A DNA stretch of 64,000 bases from positions 186,001 through 250,000 of the forward strand of contig NZ_FOVI01000002.1 in NCBI RefSeq assembly GCF_900115115.1, given 5' to 3'. This DNA comes from Paenimyroides ummariense. GTDB taxonomy: Bacteria; Bacteroidota; Bacteroidia; Flavobacteriales; Flavobacteriaceae. Shown here one piece after another: positions 35,866-45,225 of the stretch (within the stretch, counting starts at the first letter, position 1; every line of letters starts with the position of its first letter). Position numbers and translations under genes: made by a program. The notes under the pieces were generated by a model. The model made no database searches and was not told where the DNA came from. It saw only the letters and a list, made by a program, of their open reading frames with translations.

Positions 35866-36621
35866 TTAATTTTTAAAGTAAAGAGGGTTTAAAAAACGCT
35901 CTACTTGTTGTTTAGGGAGTTTTATAATGGTTGACCCTTGTACATACGGCGCAATTTCGTACGGATTGTAATGTAAAATCCATTCGGTTCTGGTTTCGTA
36001 AAAGTTTTCGGATAATTTAAATTGGTTGTTTTCAAAAGTAAATCCGGCATCATTCAAGTTGCCCGTAATATTCAATTGCTTTTTAAATTCGGTTTCGGCA
36101 AAGTTTTTAAATCCTTCAAAATTAATGAACAGATCTTTTGTCGGAATGATATTTCCTGTTGATAAATCAAATAAGAAAACCTTTGAAGCCTGCATTCCGT
36201 GCGCACCACCCGTAAAAATATAATAATCCCAAACCACTTGATAAACTTTAGGCGATACCTCTTTATGATTCACTTTAAAATTAGCTTCCCACGCAACGGC
36301 ATGATCCGGATAGGTTCTGTAAACTTCGTTGTAATTATGAATAAAGTTTAATGCCAGTGTATCGTACGAACTGGTTTTTTTATCGTTTTGAAGAGCTACA
36401 ATGCTTTGGACAAACTTAAAAAAACGATCGTTCATAGATTTTGAAACGGCTTCGTTGCCCGATACAAACGGAATTTCGAAATGTACATACGTGCAATTTC
36501 CCTCGGTACAATCCAAATCCGATTTTAAATCGTAGGTTTTAGTGGTTATTTGTAGCGGAATTTCCTTCTTACAACTCACAAAACCAATTGATAAACAAAT
36601 AAATAGTAAATATTTTATCAT
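35866..36621 (-). CDS. DUF3298/DUF4163 lipoprotein
   Basis: A 251-residue lipoprotein with lipobox FVSC (Cys17). The body fits DUF4163 followed by DUF3298 (N-terminal part VHFEIPFVSGNEAVSKSMN; the TGGAHGMQASKVFLFDLSTG motif marks the DUF3298 domain). Similar domains occur in RsiV-like proteins that bind peptidoglycan-related ligands or lysozyme; the role here is unknown. It is the first gene of the minus-strand run, with a promoter-like element upstream. Confidence 0.87.
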   Translation of the reverse strand: MIKYLLFICLSIGFVSCKKEIPLQITTKTYDLKSDLDCTEGNCTYVHFEIPFVSGNEAVSKSMNDRFFKFVQSIVALQNDKKTSSYDTLALNFIHNYNEVYRTYPDHAVAWEANFKVNHKEVSPKVYQVVWDYYIFTGGAHGMQASKVFLFDLSTGNIIPTKDLFINFEGFKNFAETEFKKQLNITGNLNDAGFTFENNQFKLSENFYETRTEWILHYNPYEIAPYVQGSTIIKLPKQQVERFLNPLYFKN

Positions 36622-36646
36622 TAAAAACAGCGCCTTTAATTTTAAG

Positions 36647-36654
36647 CAAATCTA
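36647..36654 (-). promoter_or_regulatory. Putative -7 promoter element of the flippase-dut run
   Basis: Minus strand reads TAGATTTG (TAnnTTTG), 25 bp before the DUF3298-like start codon. Confidence 0.45.
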
Positions 36655-36712
36655 TAAATTTTAGTCGGTTTTAAGTGGTATCTTTACGCTTATTTTTAAA
36701 ATTACAAAAATT

Positions 36713-37855
36713 ATGAAATTCAACACCAAAGTTATACACGGCGGGCAGCATCACGACCCATCAACCGGTGCGGTAATGCCGCCGGTTTACCATACATCAA
36801 CCTTTGCACAAACAAGTCCGGGCGTTCATACAGGCTACGAATACAGCCGTGCCGATAATCCAACACGTACTGCTTTAGAGCACGCTTTAGAAAGTATTGA
36901 AAACGGCGCGCGCGGTTTGGCATTTTCGTCTGGCTTGGCGGCAATTGACTGCGTTATGCGCTTGTTGAAGCCGAATGATGAAGTAATTGCAATGGACGAT
37001 TTATATGGTGGAACGTACAGATTATTTACGCGTTTTTATCAGGATTTAGGTATTAAGTTTCACTTTATCGATATGAACGATTTAGCGTTGTTTGAATCGA
37101 AAATTAACGACAAAACCAAATTAGTTTGGATTGAAACACCTACGAATCCGTTAATGAAATTGGCAGATATCGAAACTATTGCAACGATCACCAAAAAGCA
37201 CAACTTATTATTTGCGGTTGATAATACGTTTGCAACACCCTATTTACAAAAACCGTTAGATTTGGGTGCTGATATTGTGATGCATTCTGCTACAAAATAT
37301 TTAGGCGGACATTCAGACGTTATTGCGGGAGCTTTGATTATTAAAGACGAAGAATTAGGAAAACAATTGCATTTTACGCAGTTTGCAACGGGTGCAACTT
37401 TGGGTCCGCAAGAATGTTTCTTGGTTTTGCGTGGAATTAAAACGTTGCATTTACGTGTAGAGCGTCATTGTTTTAACGGACAAAAAGTAGCTGAGTTTTT
37501 AGAACAACATCCGTTAATTGATAAAGTGTTGTATCCTGGTTTGGCATCGCATCCGCAACATGATTTAGCTAAAAAGCAAATGCCTAAAGGTTTTGGCGGA
37601 ATGGTTTCGTTTACATTTAAATCGGGTGCAAAAGCCGATGCTATTTCGTTTTTAGAAAAGTTGAAAGTATTTACTTTGGCAGAATCTTTAGGTGGAGTAG
37701 AATCTTTGGCGAATCATCCGGCATTGATGACACATGCTTCAATCCCGGCAGAAAAACGTGCAGAAATTGGCGTTACCGATGACATGGTGCGCTTAAGCGT
37801 TGGCGTGGAAGATATAGAAGATTTAATTGCCGATATTGAACAGGCTTTGAAGTAA
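36713..37855 (+). CDS. Cystathionine gamma-synthase / beta-lyase family PLP enzyme
   Basis: Trans-sulfuration enzyme of the Cys/Met-metabolism PLP family, 380 residues. The PLP Lys is Lys195 (HSATKYLGGHSDV), with YEYSRADNPTRTALE at the substrate site and a VDNTFATPYLQKPL motif for the cofactor Asp. The sequence cannot separate gamma-synthase from gamma- or beta-lyase activity with certainty. Transcribed alone, divergently from the flippase run and followed by a terminator. Confidence 0.9.
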   Translation: MKFNTKVIHGGQHHDPSTGAVMPPVYHTSTFAQTSPGVHTGYEYSRADNPTRTALEHALESIENGARGLAFSSGLAAIDCVMRLLKPNDEVIAMDDLYGGTYRLFTRFYQDLGIKFHFIDMNDLALFESKINDKTKLVWIETPTNPLMKLADIETIATITKKHNLLFAVDNTFATPYLQKPLDLGADIVMHSATKYLGGHSDVIAGALIIKDEELGKQLHFTQFATGATLGPQECFLVLRGIKTLHLRVERHCFNGQKVAEFLEQHPLIDKVLYPGLASHPQHDLAKKQMPKGFGGMVSFTFKSGAKADAISFLEKLKVFTLAESLGGVESLANHPALMTHASIPAEKRAEIGVTDDMVRLSVGVEDIEDLIADIEQALK

Positions 37856-37861
37856 TAATAT

Positions 37862-37888
37862 AAATCCCCAATTCATAATTGGGGATTT
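37862..37888 (+). terminator. Rho-independent terminator after the PLP enzyme gene
   Basis: Perfect 12-bp arms AAATCCCCAATT / AATTGGGGATTT with a CAT loop, then CTTTTT. It begins 6 bp after the stop codon. Confidence 0.9.
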
Positions 37889-37904
37889 TCTTTTTAAATT
37901 GATT

Positions 37905-37940
37905 GTATTACTGTAATACTATCAATTAATTTTATATTTG
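37905..37940 (+). promoter_or_regulatory. Promoter region of the glycosyltransferase pair
   Basis: A -7 element TATATTTG (37933-37940) lies 18 bp before ATG 37959. Just upstream is a 15-bp palindrome GTATTAC-T-GTAATAC (37905-37919) that could be an operator. No standard -33 TTG. Confidence 0.4.
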
Positions 37941-37958
37941 TAATTGATTTAACTAAAA

Positions 37959-38702
37959 ATGATCAATAACCAAAAAATAGTAGTTGTACTACCAGCTTAT
38001 AATGCATCTAAAACTTTAGAGCAAACATATAATGAAATTCCTTTTGATATTGTAGATGACGTCGTTTTAGTAGATGACAATAGTTTAGATAACACCTCTG
38101 AGGAAGCAAGTCGCTTAGGAATTAAAAATATAATCAAGCATGATGAAAATAAAGGGTATGGTGGCAACCAGAAAACTTGCTATAATAAAGCTTTAGAATT
38201 AGATGCTGATATTGTAATTATGCTTCATCCTGATTATCAATATACTCCAAAGCTAATTCATTCTATGAGCTATATTATTGCAAATGGTTTGTATGATGTG
38301 GTTATAGCATCAAGAATTTTAGGCAAAGGAGCTTTAAAAGGGGGAATGCCTCTTTACAAATATATTGCAAACCGATTTCTTACACTAACCCAAAATATAT
38401 TGATGAATCAAAAGCTGTCTGAATACCATACAGGATATCGTGCTTTTTCTAAAAAGGTTTTGCAAACAGTTAAATACAATGATAATTCTGACGATTTTGT
38501 GTTTGATAACGAATTTCTGGCTCAAGTGTTTGATAAGAATTTTGAAATAGCTGAAATAACCTGTCCAACTAAATATTTTGAAGAAGCTTCTTCAATAAAT
38601 TTATCAAGGAGTATCACTTATGGTTTAGGAGTTTTAAGAGTGTCTTTTCTGTACTTTGTAAATAAAATAGGATTGTATAAAGCTAAAATATTTCAACAAT
38701 GA
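37959..38702 (+). CDS. Family 2 glycosyltransferase
   Basis: GT-A enzyme of 247 residues: IVVVLPAYNASKTL at the N-terminus, nucleotide-binding VLVDDNSLDNT, acceptor-loop LHPDYQYTP (DPM1-like), and EYHTGYRAFSKKVL, typical of polyprenyl-phosphate-linked GT2 enzymes. A short hydrophobic segment lies near the C-terminus. Its last 4 nt overlap the next gene's ATG. Its AT-rich codon use differs from the flanking genes. Confidence 0.87.
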   Translation: MINNQKIVVVLPAYNASKTLEQTYNEIPFDIVDDVVLVDDNSLDNTSEEASRLGIKNIIKHDENKGYGGNQKTCYNKALELDADIVIMLHPDYQYTPKLIHSMSYIIANGLYDVVIASRILGKGALKGGMPLYKYIANRFLTLTQNILMNQKLSEYHTGYRAFSKKVLQTVKYNDNSDDFVFDNEFLAQVFDKNFEIAEITCPTKYFEEASSINLSRSITYGLGVLRVSFLYFVNKIGLYKAKIFQQ

Positions 38703-39814
38703 GAGATTTACTTCTAAAGAGAAACATTAGTTTAGCTTTATTTTTATTTGTGAATTTTTTGTTTACCTACAAATATTTAGAAAGAGTTACTCCTTGGGCA
38801 GCTTTATTGTCGGTTTTGGTTTCACTACTCTATATTGTTTTGTATCGAAACAGAAATATTTTAAAATTTATTAATAAGAAAATAGAAATTAGCCTTATTA
38901 TTGTTTTCATAGTTGTGTGCCTTGTAATTTGGAAGAAAGTTCCAATAGAAACATTGAATGTTGACCGGTGGAGTGTAATTTCGTCTTTTTGGGATAGTTA
39001 TTTTGCTAATGAGTATGCTTATTTTGCAAAAAGTTTTGCAGGAAATCCACCGGGACCAATGCCGTTCTATTTTATTTTGTCCTTACCTTTTTATTTAATT
39101 GGCGAATTGGGTTTTTTGTCAATTATAGGAGTGTTGTTTTTTTATTGGTTAATGTGTTATAAGAGAGTTAATTTCATAATTAGAGGTCTTGTTCTACTAT
39201 TAATCTTATCATCATTTTTTAATTTGTGGGAAGTTATTTGCCGCAGTAATATATTCTTTAATGCTTCGTTGGTTTTGGGTTCTTTAATTTACATCCTAAA
39301 TCAAAAAGTTTTTTCTCATAAAACATTAATAATCTCAGGGATTTTTATAGGATTATTAATATCAACAAGAAATGTGTTTGTTATTTCTTATATCATCTGC
39401 TTTCTATATTTATTGCGCACAAAAGCCATTCAATTTAAACAATTAACTATTTTAGGAATTATAAGTCTATTAGTATTTGCTTTAACATTTATTCCTGTTG
39501 TTTATGGGCATTTAGAAGATTTTAAACAAATGAATCCGTTTATAGTACAATCAACTTTCCTAATACCATTTGAATATACTATTCTTTTTGTATTAATAGC
39601 AATAGGGACTTCGTTTTTATGTAAGAATATAAATGATGTTTATTTTTATAATGCTATAGTTTTTTTTGTAAGCATATTAATTTATCTAATATATTATATC
39701 TGTTTGCAAGGATTCACTCAAGCATTTACAAATAGTACCGTTGATATTTCTTATTTTATATTTTGCATACCATTTGCATTTTGGTTTTTAGCAAATAATA
39801 ATTCTAAAGGCTAA
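38699..39814 (+). CDS. Polytopic membrane protein, possible GT-C-like partner
   Basis: A 371-residue protein of unknown family with about 10 hydrophobic segments and few charged loops. The first loop after segment three holds WDSYFANEYAYFAKSFAGNPPG, where acidic and aromatic residues recall the catalytic loop of GT-C glycosyltransferases, but I cannot confirm that class. Overlaps the GT2 gene by 4 nt, so the two are co-translated and probably work together in glycan assembly. Very AT-rich. Confidence 0.7.
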   Translation: MRDLLLKRNISLALFLFVNFLFTYKYLERVTPWAALLSVLVSLLYIVLYRNRNILKFINKKIEISLIIVFIVVCLVIWKKVPIETLNVDRWSVISSFWDSYFANEYAYFAKSFAGNPPGPMPFYFILSLPFYLIGELGFLSIIGVLFFYWLMCYKRVNFIIRGLVLLLILSSFFNLWEVICRSNIFFNASLVLGSLIYILNQKVFSHKTLIISGIFIGLLISTRNVFVISYIICFLYLLRTKAIQFKQLTILGIISLLVFALTFIPVVYGHLEDFKQMNPFIVQSTFLIPFEYTILFVLIAIGTSFLCKNINDVYFYNAIVFFVSILIYLIYYICLQGFTQAFTNSTVDISYFIFCIPFAFWFLANNNSKG

Positions 39815-39912
39815 CTTCTTTTGAAATGACTTTTTAAATTTCATAGCGTTACATATCTCAATTTATACTATTTTTATAAAAAAAACGTTTCAATCTTTGA
39901 AATCAAGTCCGT

Positions 39913-42192
39913 ATGAAATTCTATTATCAATTATTTTTCTTTTTAGTATCGTTTGTTTCAGTAGCACAAACAAACCAGTTGTGGAAAGGTTACTATTCGT
40001 ATCAGGAAACAAAAGCGGTAGAAAAAGACGATCAAAACATATACGTTGCAACAGATAACAGTGTTTTTGCTTACAACGAATACAGCAAAGAAACCGAGGT
40101 TTTTAATACCGTAAGCGGATTAAAGATCAATGGAATTAGCACATTGGGTTATGCCAAAGATTATAAAAAATTAGTAGTTGGTAGCACCAATGGTAAAGTA
40201 GCGATTATTGATTTGGCTGCCGATAAAATTTATCATTTAAATGATATTTTTTCTAAAACCAACATTCCAGATAATCAAAAGAAAATTAATAAGATAGTTG
40301 TTCATGCCGGCTTTGCCTATTTGGCTACAGGTTACGGTATTACAACGGTGCGTTTAACCGACAATCATTTTGGTGATACCTTTTATATAGCAGTGGGTGG
40401 CGAAATGGCGAACGTAAAAACAATGGCTATTTTTAACAATCAGGTGTATGCCGCGGTTGAAAACGAAGGAATTAAAAAAGCATCTATCAACAGTAATTTG
40501 ATCGATTATAACAATTGGCAGGTTATTGATTTTGGTAATTGGATTGAATTGGCAACGTTTTCAAACAAATTAATCGGAGTAAAAGATGATTTCTCTTTAA
40601 ACACAATCTCTACCACAAACCAAATTGATACGGTAGGCGATGTTTGGGAAGGTTTTTTAAAGTTTAGTATTGCGGGCGATGTTTTAATTGAAATTACACA
40701 AGAAGCCGCTCGTTTACGTACAACAGATTTAACCGTTTACAACGAATTTGTTTATTCTTTTGCTGAAAAAGGCGGTGTAAGCGATGCTACATTTTCAAAC
40801 GGAAATTATTATTTAGCAACTAATAGGAACGGTGGTTTAAAAGTTCCTTTAGAAAATAAAGAAAATATAGAAGTAATATCTCCTGATGGTCCTTTAAGCA
40901 ACAATATTTCATCGGCAGTTGTAAATAAAAAAGACCTTTGGTTAACTTTTGGAGGTTACGGTGTTGATATGAATCCCTACGAGCCAAACGGATTAACAAA
41001 ATACGGCATCAGCACCTATAAAAATATGCAATCGTGGCAACATATTTCAAATCAAGAATTAAACGGATTACAATCAACCGTAAATATCAGTTTTAATCCG
41101 CAAAAACCTAATTTGGCGTATTTGAGTACTTTTAATGACGGTTTAGGAATTTTCGATTTAAACACTAAGCAATTAACAGTTTATGACGATACTAATACCG
41201 ATGTTTTTACACCGATTATCCCAACCGATTTACGTATTTACGGAGTAGCTTTTGACAGAAATGGAACGGGTTGGATTACAAATACAGCAGGAGAAGATCC
41301 TGCTTTGATTTCCATCAATTCAAATAATCAGTTTAACAAGTACACATCTAATATTTTGGAAAGTAATAATCCAGGAAGTGATGCGTATTTACTGCCTGTG
41401 ATCGATAAAAACAGCACCAAATGGTTTGCCAGCCGTTTAAGTGGTTTGTTTGCTTTTAACGAAACACGCAACAACAAAGCCATGAAAATTGGTACAAACA
41501 ATGGGCTGCCTAACGTGGGTGTGCGTTCTATTGCATTAGATTATAAAAATGAATTGTGGATTGGAACAGCAAAAGGTTTGCGTGTTATTAGAAATGTAGA
41601 TCAGTTTTTAACAAGTTCGCAGTTAACAGCAACCAATATCAAAATTGAGTACGGAGAGAATGTAGAAGAGCTTTTCTACGAACAGGAAATTTTAAACATT
41701 ACGGTAGACGGATCGAACAATAAATGGGTATCCATAGCAGAATCGGGGGTGTTTTTGATTTCTGATCGATACCAAACGCTTTATAATTTTACGACAGCAA
41801 ATTCGCCATTACCAAGCAACGATGTTACTGCTGTAACTATTGATGGATCTACCGGAGAAGTGTATTTTGTTACACGCGAAGGTATGGTGTCTTTTAAAAA
41901 TTACGCTACAACACCAACAGCAGATTTAGACGATATTAAAGTATATCCAAACCCGGTAAAACCTGGCTTTTCTGGCGATGTAAAAATAAGCGGATTGGTT
42001 AGCGATGCCACGGTGAAAATTACCGATATTGCCGGAAATCTGGTTCATGAAACCAAATCGTTAGGCGGAACGGTTACTTGGAACACGCTGTCTTTTTCAG
42101 GTTCGAAAGTACCTTCTGGAGTGTACATGATTTTTATTACTTCGGCAGACGGCGAATTAGACGCAGTTAAAAAAGTGATGATTATTCGTTAA
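39913..42192 (+). CDS. porZ: PorZ-like beta-propeller protein with T9SS C-terminal domain
   Basis: A 759-residue exported protein. Signal peptide (1-19); two beta-propellers built of two-component-regulator-type repeats (SVFAYNEYSKETEVFNTVSG, WIGTAKGLRVIRN); and a C-terminal type A sorting-like domain (from about 675: VYPNPVKPGFSGDVKISG ... VPSGVYMIFITS). PorZ is a surface component of the type IX secretion system that works with the PorU sortase. The overlap with recO (TAATG) matches the arrangement I know from flavobacteria. Symbol given on architecture and context. Confidence 0.82.
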   Translation: MKFYYQLFFFLVSFVSVAQTNQLWKGYYSYQETKAVEKDDQNIYVATDNSVFAYNEYSKETEVFNTVSGLKINGISTLGYAKDYKKLVVGSTNGKVAIIDLAADKIYHLNDIFSKTNIPDNQKKINKIVVHAGFAYLATGYGITTVRLTDNHFGDTFYIAVGGEMANVKTMAIFNNQVYAAVENEGIKKASINSNLIDYNNWQVIDFGNWIELATFSNKLIGVKDDFSLNTISTTNQIDTVGDVWEGFLKFSIAGDVLIEITQEAARLRTTDLTVYNEFVYSFAEKGGVSDATFSNGNYYLATNRNGGLKVPLENKENIEVISPDGPLSNNISSAVVNKKDLWLTFGGYGVDMNPYEPNGLTKYGISTYKNMQSWQHISNQELNGLQSTVNISFNPQKPNLAYLSTFNDGLGIFDLNTKQLTVYDDTNTDVFTPIIPTDLRIYGVAFDRNGTGWITNTAGEDPALISINSNNQFNKYTSNILESNNPGSDAYLLPVIDKNSTKWFASRLSGLFAFNETRNNKAMKIGTNNGLPNVGVRSIALDYKNELWIGTAKGLRVIRNVDQFLTSSQLTATNIKIEYGENVEELFYEQEILNITVDGSNNKWVSIAESGVFLISDRYQTLYNFTTANSPLPSNDVTAVTIDGSTGEVYFVTREGMVSFKNYATTPTADLDDIKVYPNPVKPGFSGDVKISGLVSDATVKITDIAGNLVHETKSLGGTVTWNTLSFSGSKVPSGVYMIFITSADGELDAVKKVMIIR

Positions 42193-42902
42193 TGCAGATT
42201 AAAACCGAAGCCATTGTTTTAAGTGCCTTGCGTTATCAGGAAAAAAGCCTGATTGTAAAGTGTTTTACCCAGCATTTTGGCTTAAAAACCTATTTTGTTC
42301 GTAATGCTTTTTCGGCAAAAAACAAAGGATTAAACAGCGCGTATTTTCAGCCGTTAAACCAGTTGTATATCGATGCAACCCATAAAAACAAAGGTTCGTT
42401 AGAGTATATTAATGAACTGAAGCTGGCTTATCCGTATCAGACCATTTCGTTGGAGTTTTACAAAAACAGCGTCAGTATTTTTATTGCCGAAGTTTTAAGT
42501 CACAGCATAAAAGAAGAGCAACCCAACAATGATTTGTTTCTGTTTTTAAAAACGGCTTTGGTTTGGTTTGACGAGCATTCTTTTTCGACCGATTTTCATT
42601 TGTGGATTTTAATAAACCTTACCAAATATTTAGGTTTTTATCCTGATGATTCCGATAAAGATTCGCTTTATTTCAATCCGCACGAAGGTAGTTTCACCAT
42701 GCATTATACGCCTAATTGTTTTAATGAAGAGGAGACGATTTTATTCCGAAAATTGTTCGATCTTTCTTTAATTGATAAAAAAGTGGTGCTGACAAACATG
42801 CAACGCAGATCACTTTTAAAGTTGTTGTTAGCTTATTACGAAACACATATTGTAGGATTCAAACAGATTAAATCGATAGAAATTTTATCTGAACTTTTTT
42901 AA
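42192..42902 (+). CDS. recO: DNA repair protein RecO
   Basis: Recombination mediator that loads RecA with RecR. The 236-residue product has the N-terminal OB fold (KTEAIVLSALRYQEKSLIVKCFT) and the helical C-terminal domain with LNxxL-type helices (LWILINLTKYLGFYP). No zinc-binding Cys cluster is present, unlike many RecO proteins, but E. coli RecO also lacks it. One-base overlap with porZ. Confidence 0.92.
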   Translation: MQIKTEAIVLSALRYQEKSLIVKCFTQHFGLKTYFVRNAFSAKNKGLNSAYFQPLNQLYIDATHKNKGSLEYINELKLAYPYQTISLEFYKNSVSIFIAEVLSHSIKEEQPNNDLFLFLKTALVWFDEHSFSTDFHLWILINLTKYLGFYPDDSDKDSLYFNPHEGSFTMHYTPNCFNEEETILFRKLFDLSLIDKKVVLTNMQRRSLLKLLLAYYETHIVGFKQIKSIEILSELF

Positions 42903-42934
42903 GAATATTCGCTATTCCCCTTTATAGTTTTATT

Positions 42935-42960
42935 TACCACAGATTACACAGATAAACCCC
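42935..42960. repeat. Short intergenic motif resembling a dispersed element
   Basis: The 206-bp gap between recO and the convergent ALDH gene contains ACCACAGATTACACAGAT, a motif I recall recurring between genes in this phylum. Nothing else recognisable lies in the gap. Confidence 0.3.
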
Positions 42961-43108
42961 GATTTTTAAAAATTAAATTTAAGAACCTGCAAAGCATTCT
43001 TTTACTTTATACAAAATTGATTATGAACGATATCTCTAAAGTCCGCTATTCAATTTAACCGTTTAATAGTTAAGGTAATAAAGCTATGTGGTAAAAAAAT
43101 GTAGCGAC

Positions 43109-44407
43109 TTACTTTATAACAACCGTTTGAATATTCGCAAATTCGTACAAAGCAAAATGAGATAATTCGCGACCGTAACCAGAATTTTTAATGCCACCGA
43201 AAGGCAAATGCGGATCTGATACAATCATTTCGTTAATGAACAAAGCGCCTTCATCAAATAAGTGCAGGTAATTATCTAATTGTTGCGGATTATCAGTAAA
43301 AATACTGGCACCCAATCCAAAGTTCGATTTATTGCTTAATTCAATTGCTTCGTCAATGGTTTTAAAAGGAATAATTGCAGCCAACGGACCAAAAGTTTCC
43401 TCGGCAAAAACAGGCATATCAACCGTAACATTGGTAACCAAAGTAGGTTCAAAAAATGCTCTGTTACGTTTACCGCCGGCAATTATTGTTGCTCCTTTTG
43501 CTACACTTTTTTCCAATTGATTTTCTAATTCAACTGCTAAATCTTCTCGAGCCATTGATCCGAAAGTAACCGTTTCATCATATTTATCGCCTAAAATCAA
43601 CGTGCTTAATTTCTGTTTGAACAAATCTACAAACTGATTATAAACAGCTTCGTGAATCAAAAATCGTTTTGAGGCAATACAGCTTTGTCCGGCATTTTGC
43701 ATGCGTGCGTTAACGGCTTTTTCGGCAGCACAGTTTAAATCGGCATCGTTCAACACAATAAAAGCATTGCTTCCGCCTAATTCCAATACACATTTTTTAA
43801 GATGCTTTCCTGCAGTTTCTGCAACCGATCTACCTGCATGTTCACTTCCTGTTAACGAAACCGCTTTAATGATTGGATTAGCAATTACATTGGCAACTTC
43901 GCTGCTTTTTATAGAAAGATCTTTATAAATCGGGAAATCGATGGTATCAACATTAAAAACATCTTCCAATGCTTTGGCGCTTAACGGCACATTGCTTGCG
44001 TGTTTTACAACAAATACGTTTCCGGTAAGCAAACTTGGAATTACAAAACGGAAAACCTGCCAAAAAGGAAAATTCCACGGCATAACTCCCAATAAAACAC
44101 CCAACGGACGAAACGTGATGTAACTTTTACCCCAACCGGTTTTTACTTCCTGATCTTCCAGAAACTGTGCTGCATTTTCTATGTAATAATCGCACAAGTA
44201 AGCACATTTTTCAACTTCTGCAATTGCCAGTTTTATTGGCTTGTTCATATCGGTTGTAATCGCGTATGCGTAATCGCGTTTATTTTGTAGCAACTTTTCT
44301 TTGATGTTCTTTAAAACCGAAATGCGATCATCCAGAGAAAAATCGCGCCATTTTAAGAAACTCGATTGCATGGTTTCTATAATTACGGAGGTGCTGTCTA
44401 ATGCCAT
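43109..44407 (-). CDS. NAD(P)-dependent succinate-semialdehyde dehydrogenase family ALDH
   Basis: A 432-residue aldehyde dehydrogenase with PWNFPFWQVFR (NAD site), Glu in LELGGSNAF and catalytic Cys in NAGQSCIASKR, and PFGGIKNSGYGRELS at the C-terminus. The pattern resembles the short YneI/SSADH group. It is shorter at the N-terminus than the 450-490 residues of most relatives; the first helix is present but the leading strand is missing, though the core is complete. Single gene; its substrate is inferred only by family. Confidence 0.85.
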   Translation of the reverse strand: MALDSTSVIIETMQSSFLKWRDFSLDDRISVLKNIKEKLLQNKRDYAYAITTDMNKPIKLAIAEVEKCAYLCDYYIENAAQFLEDQEVKTGWGKSYITFRPLGVLLGVMPWNFPFWQVFRFVIPSLLTGNVFVVKHASNVPLSAKALEDVFNVDTIDFPIYKDLSIKSSEVANVIANPIIKAVSLTGSEHAGRSVAETAGKHLKKCVLELGGSNAFIVLNDADLNCAAEKAVNARMQNAGQSCIASKRFLIHEAVYNQFVDLFKQKLSTLILGDKYDETVTFGSMAREDLAVELENQLEKSVAKGATIIAGGKRNRAFFEPTLVTNVTVDMPVFAEETFGPLAAIIPFKTIDEAIELSNKSNFGLGASIFTDNPQQLDNYLHLFDEGALFINEMIVSDPHLPFGGIKNSGYGRELSHFALYEFANIQTVVIK

Positions 44408-44429
44408 AGAAATTTGTTTTTATAAAGTT

Positions 44430-44461
44430 ATTAAATAAAAATGGTAAGCCGAAACTTACCA
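44430..44461 (-). terminator. Terminator at the end of the Bat operon
   Basis: TGGTAAG-CCGAAA-CTTACCA stem; on the minus strand it is followed by TTTTTATTT. It begins 5 bp after the batE stop. Confidence 0.75.
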
Positions 44462-44465
44462 CATT

Positions 44466-45224
44466 TTAATACTGTAACACATTATTTTTATCAACCCAGC
44501 CAATGGTGTCATTTTGCAGCTGAATTTTTATCCATTGATTGGTTTCTTCCTGTATAAATCCTTTTTCGCCTTCGTTCAAAGTCGCAGTTATTTTGGAAAC
44601 CGATCTTGGCTCGTTCATCAACAACACATCTTTATCTTTTACAATAACATAATTGTTCATCAACAAATAGTCAGACTGGTTTTTCGATATAAAATAACTT
44701 CCGATACTGATTGCCAACGTAAAAATACTCAAGGTAAAAAGTGCTTTTTTAGCAGTTGCATTACTATTTAAACGGTAAACAATCAAAACAACAACCGTTA
44801 AAAACATACTTGCAATTGCTAGATAAGCCCACGCATTTGGCTTTAAAAAATTAAAAACGCTGTACAACATTTGTTGTTGAGGTATTGGTAAATTGCCTTT
44901 GGTAACTTTGGTTTTAAGCTTTTCGGCAAAATTCAGGTTGATGCGCGCCGGCTCATAATCGGGTTGCAGTTTCAACGATTTTTCCAAATGATAAATACTC
45001 AACGCCGTATTTTGCAAACGTAAATAAGCCGTGCCTAAATTGTAATGCAACGTAGCGTTTAACGAATCTGTCTTTACCAATTTTTCAAAAACCTGTGCCG
45101 ATGCTGCGTAATCTTTCTCGTTAAAAGCGTTTATTCCTTTAGTAAAAAGCGCATCGTTATTTTCTTGAGCTTGTAAACCCAACGAAAAGCAAAAACTTAA
45201 AAAAAGTATCAATAACTGTTTCAT
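44466..45224 (-). CDS. batE: BatE: TPR and SH3-domain protein
   Basis: Last gene of the Bat operon, 252 residues. Signal peptide (1-20, LQAQ), TPR repeats (about 25-110, e.g. LHYNLGTAYLRLQNTALSIYHLEKSL), two membrane segments (about 135-150 and 163-180), and a C-terminal SH3-like domain (190-252: VIVKDKDVLLMNEP, WIKIQLQNDTIGWVDKN). Periplasmic scaffold role assumed. One base after batD. Confidence 0.9.
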   Translation of the reverse strand: MKQLLILFLSFCFSLGLQAQENNDALFTKGINAFNEKDYAASAQVFEKLVKTDSLNATLHYNLGTAYLRLQNTALSIYHLEKSLKLQPDYEPARINLNFAEKLKTKVTKGNLPIPQQQMLYSVFNFLKPNAWAYLAIASMFLTVVVLIVYRLNSNATAKKALFTLSIFTLAISIGSYFISKNQSDYLLMNNYVIVKDKDVLLMNEPRSVSKITATLNEGEKGFIQEETNQWIKIQLQNDTIGWVDKNNVLQY

Positions 45225-45225
45225 A

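Noticed and set aside
43109-44407. Pseudogene because of the short N-terminus
   Set aside because: All catalytic motifs are intact, with no frameshift, and an ATG is at the start; the short N-terminus is a variant.
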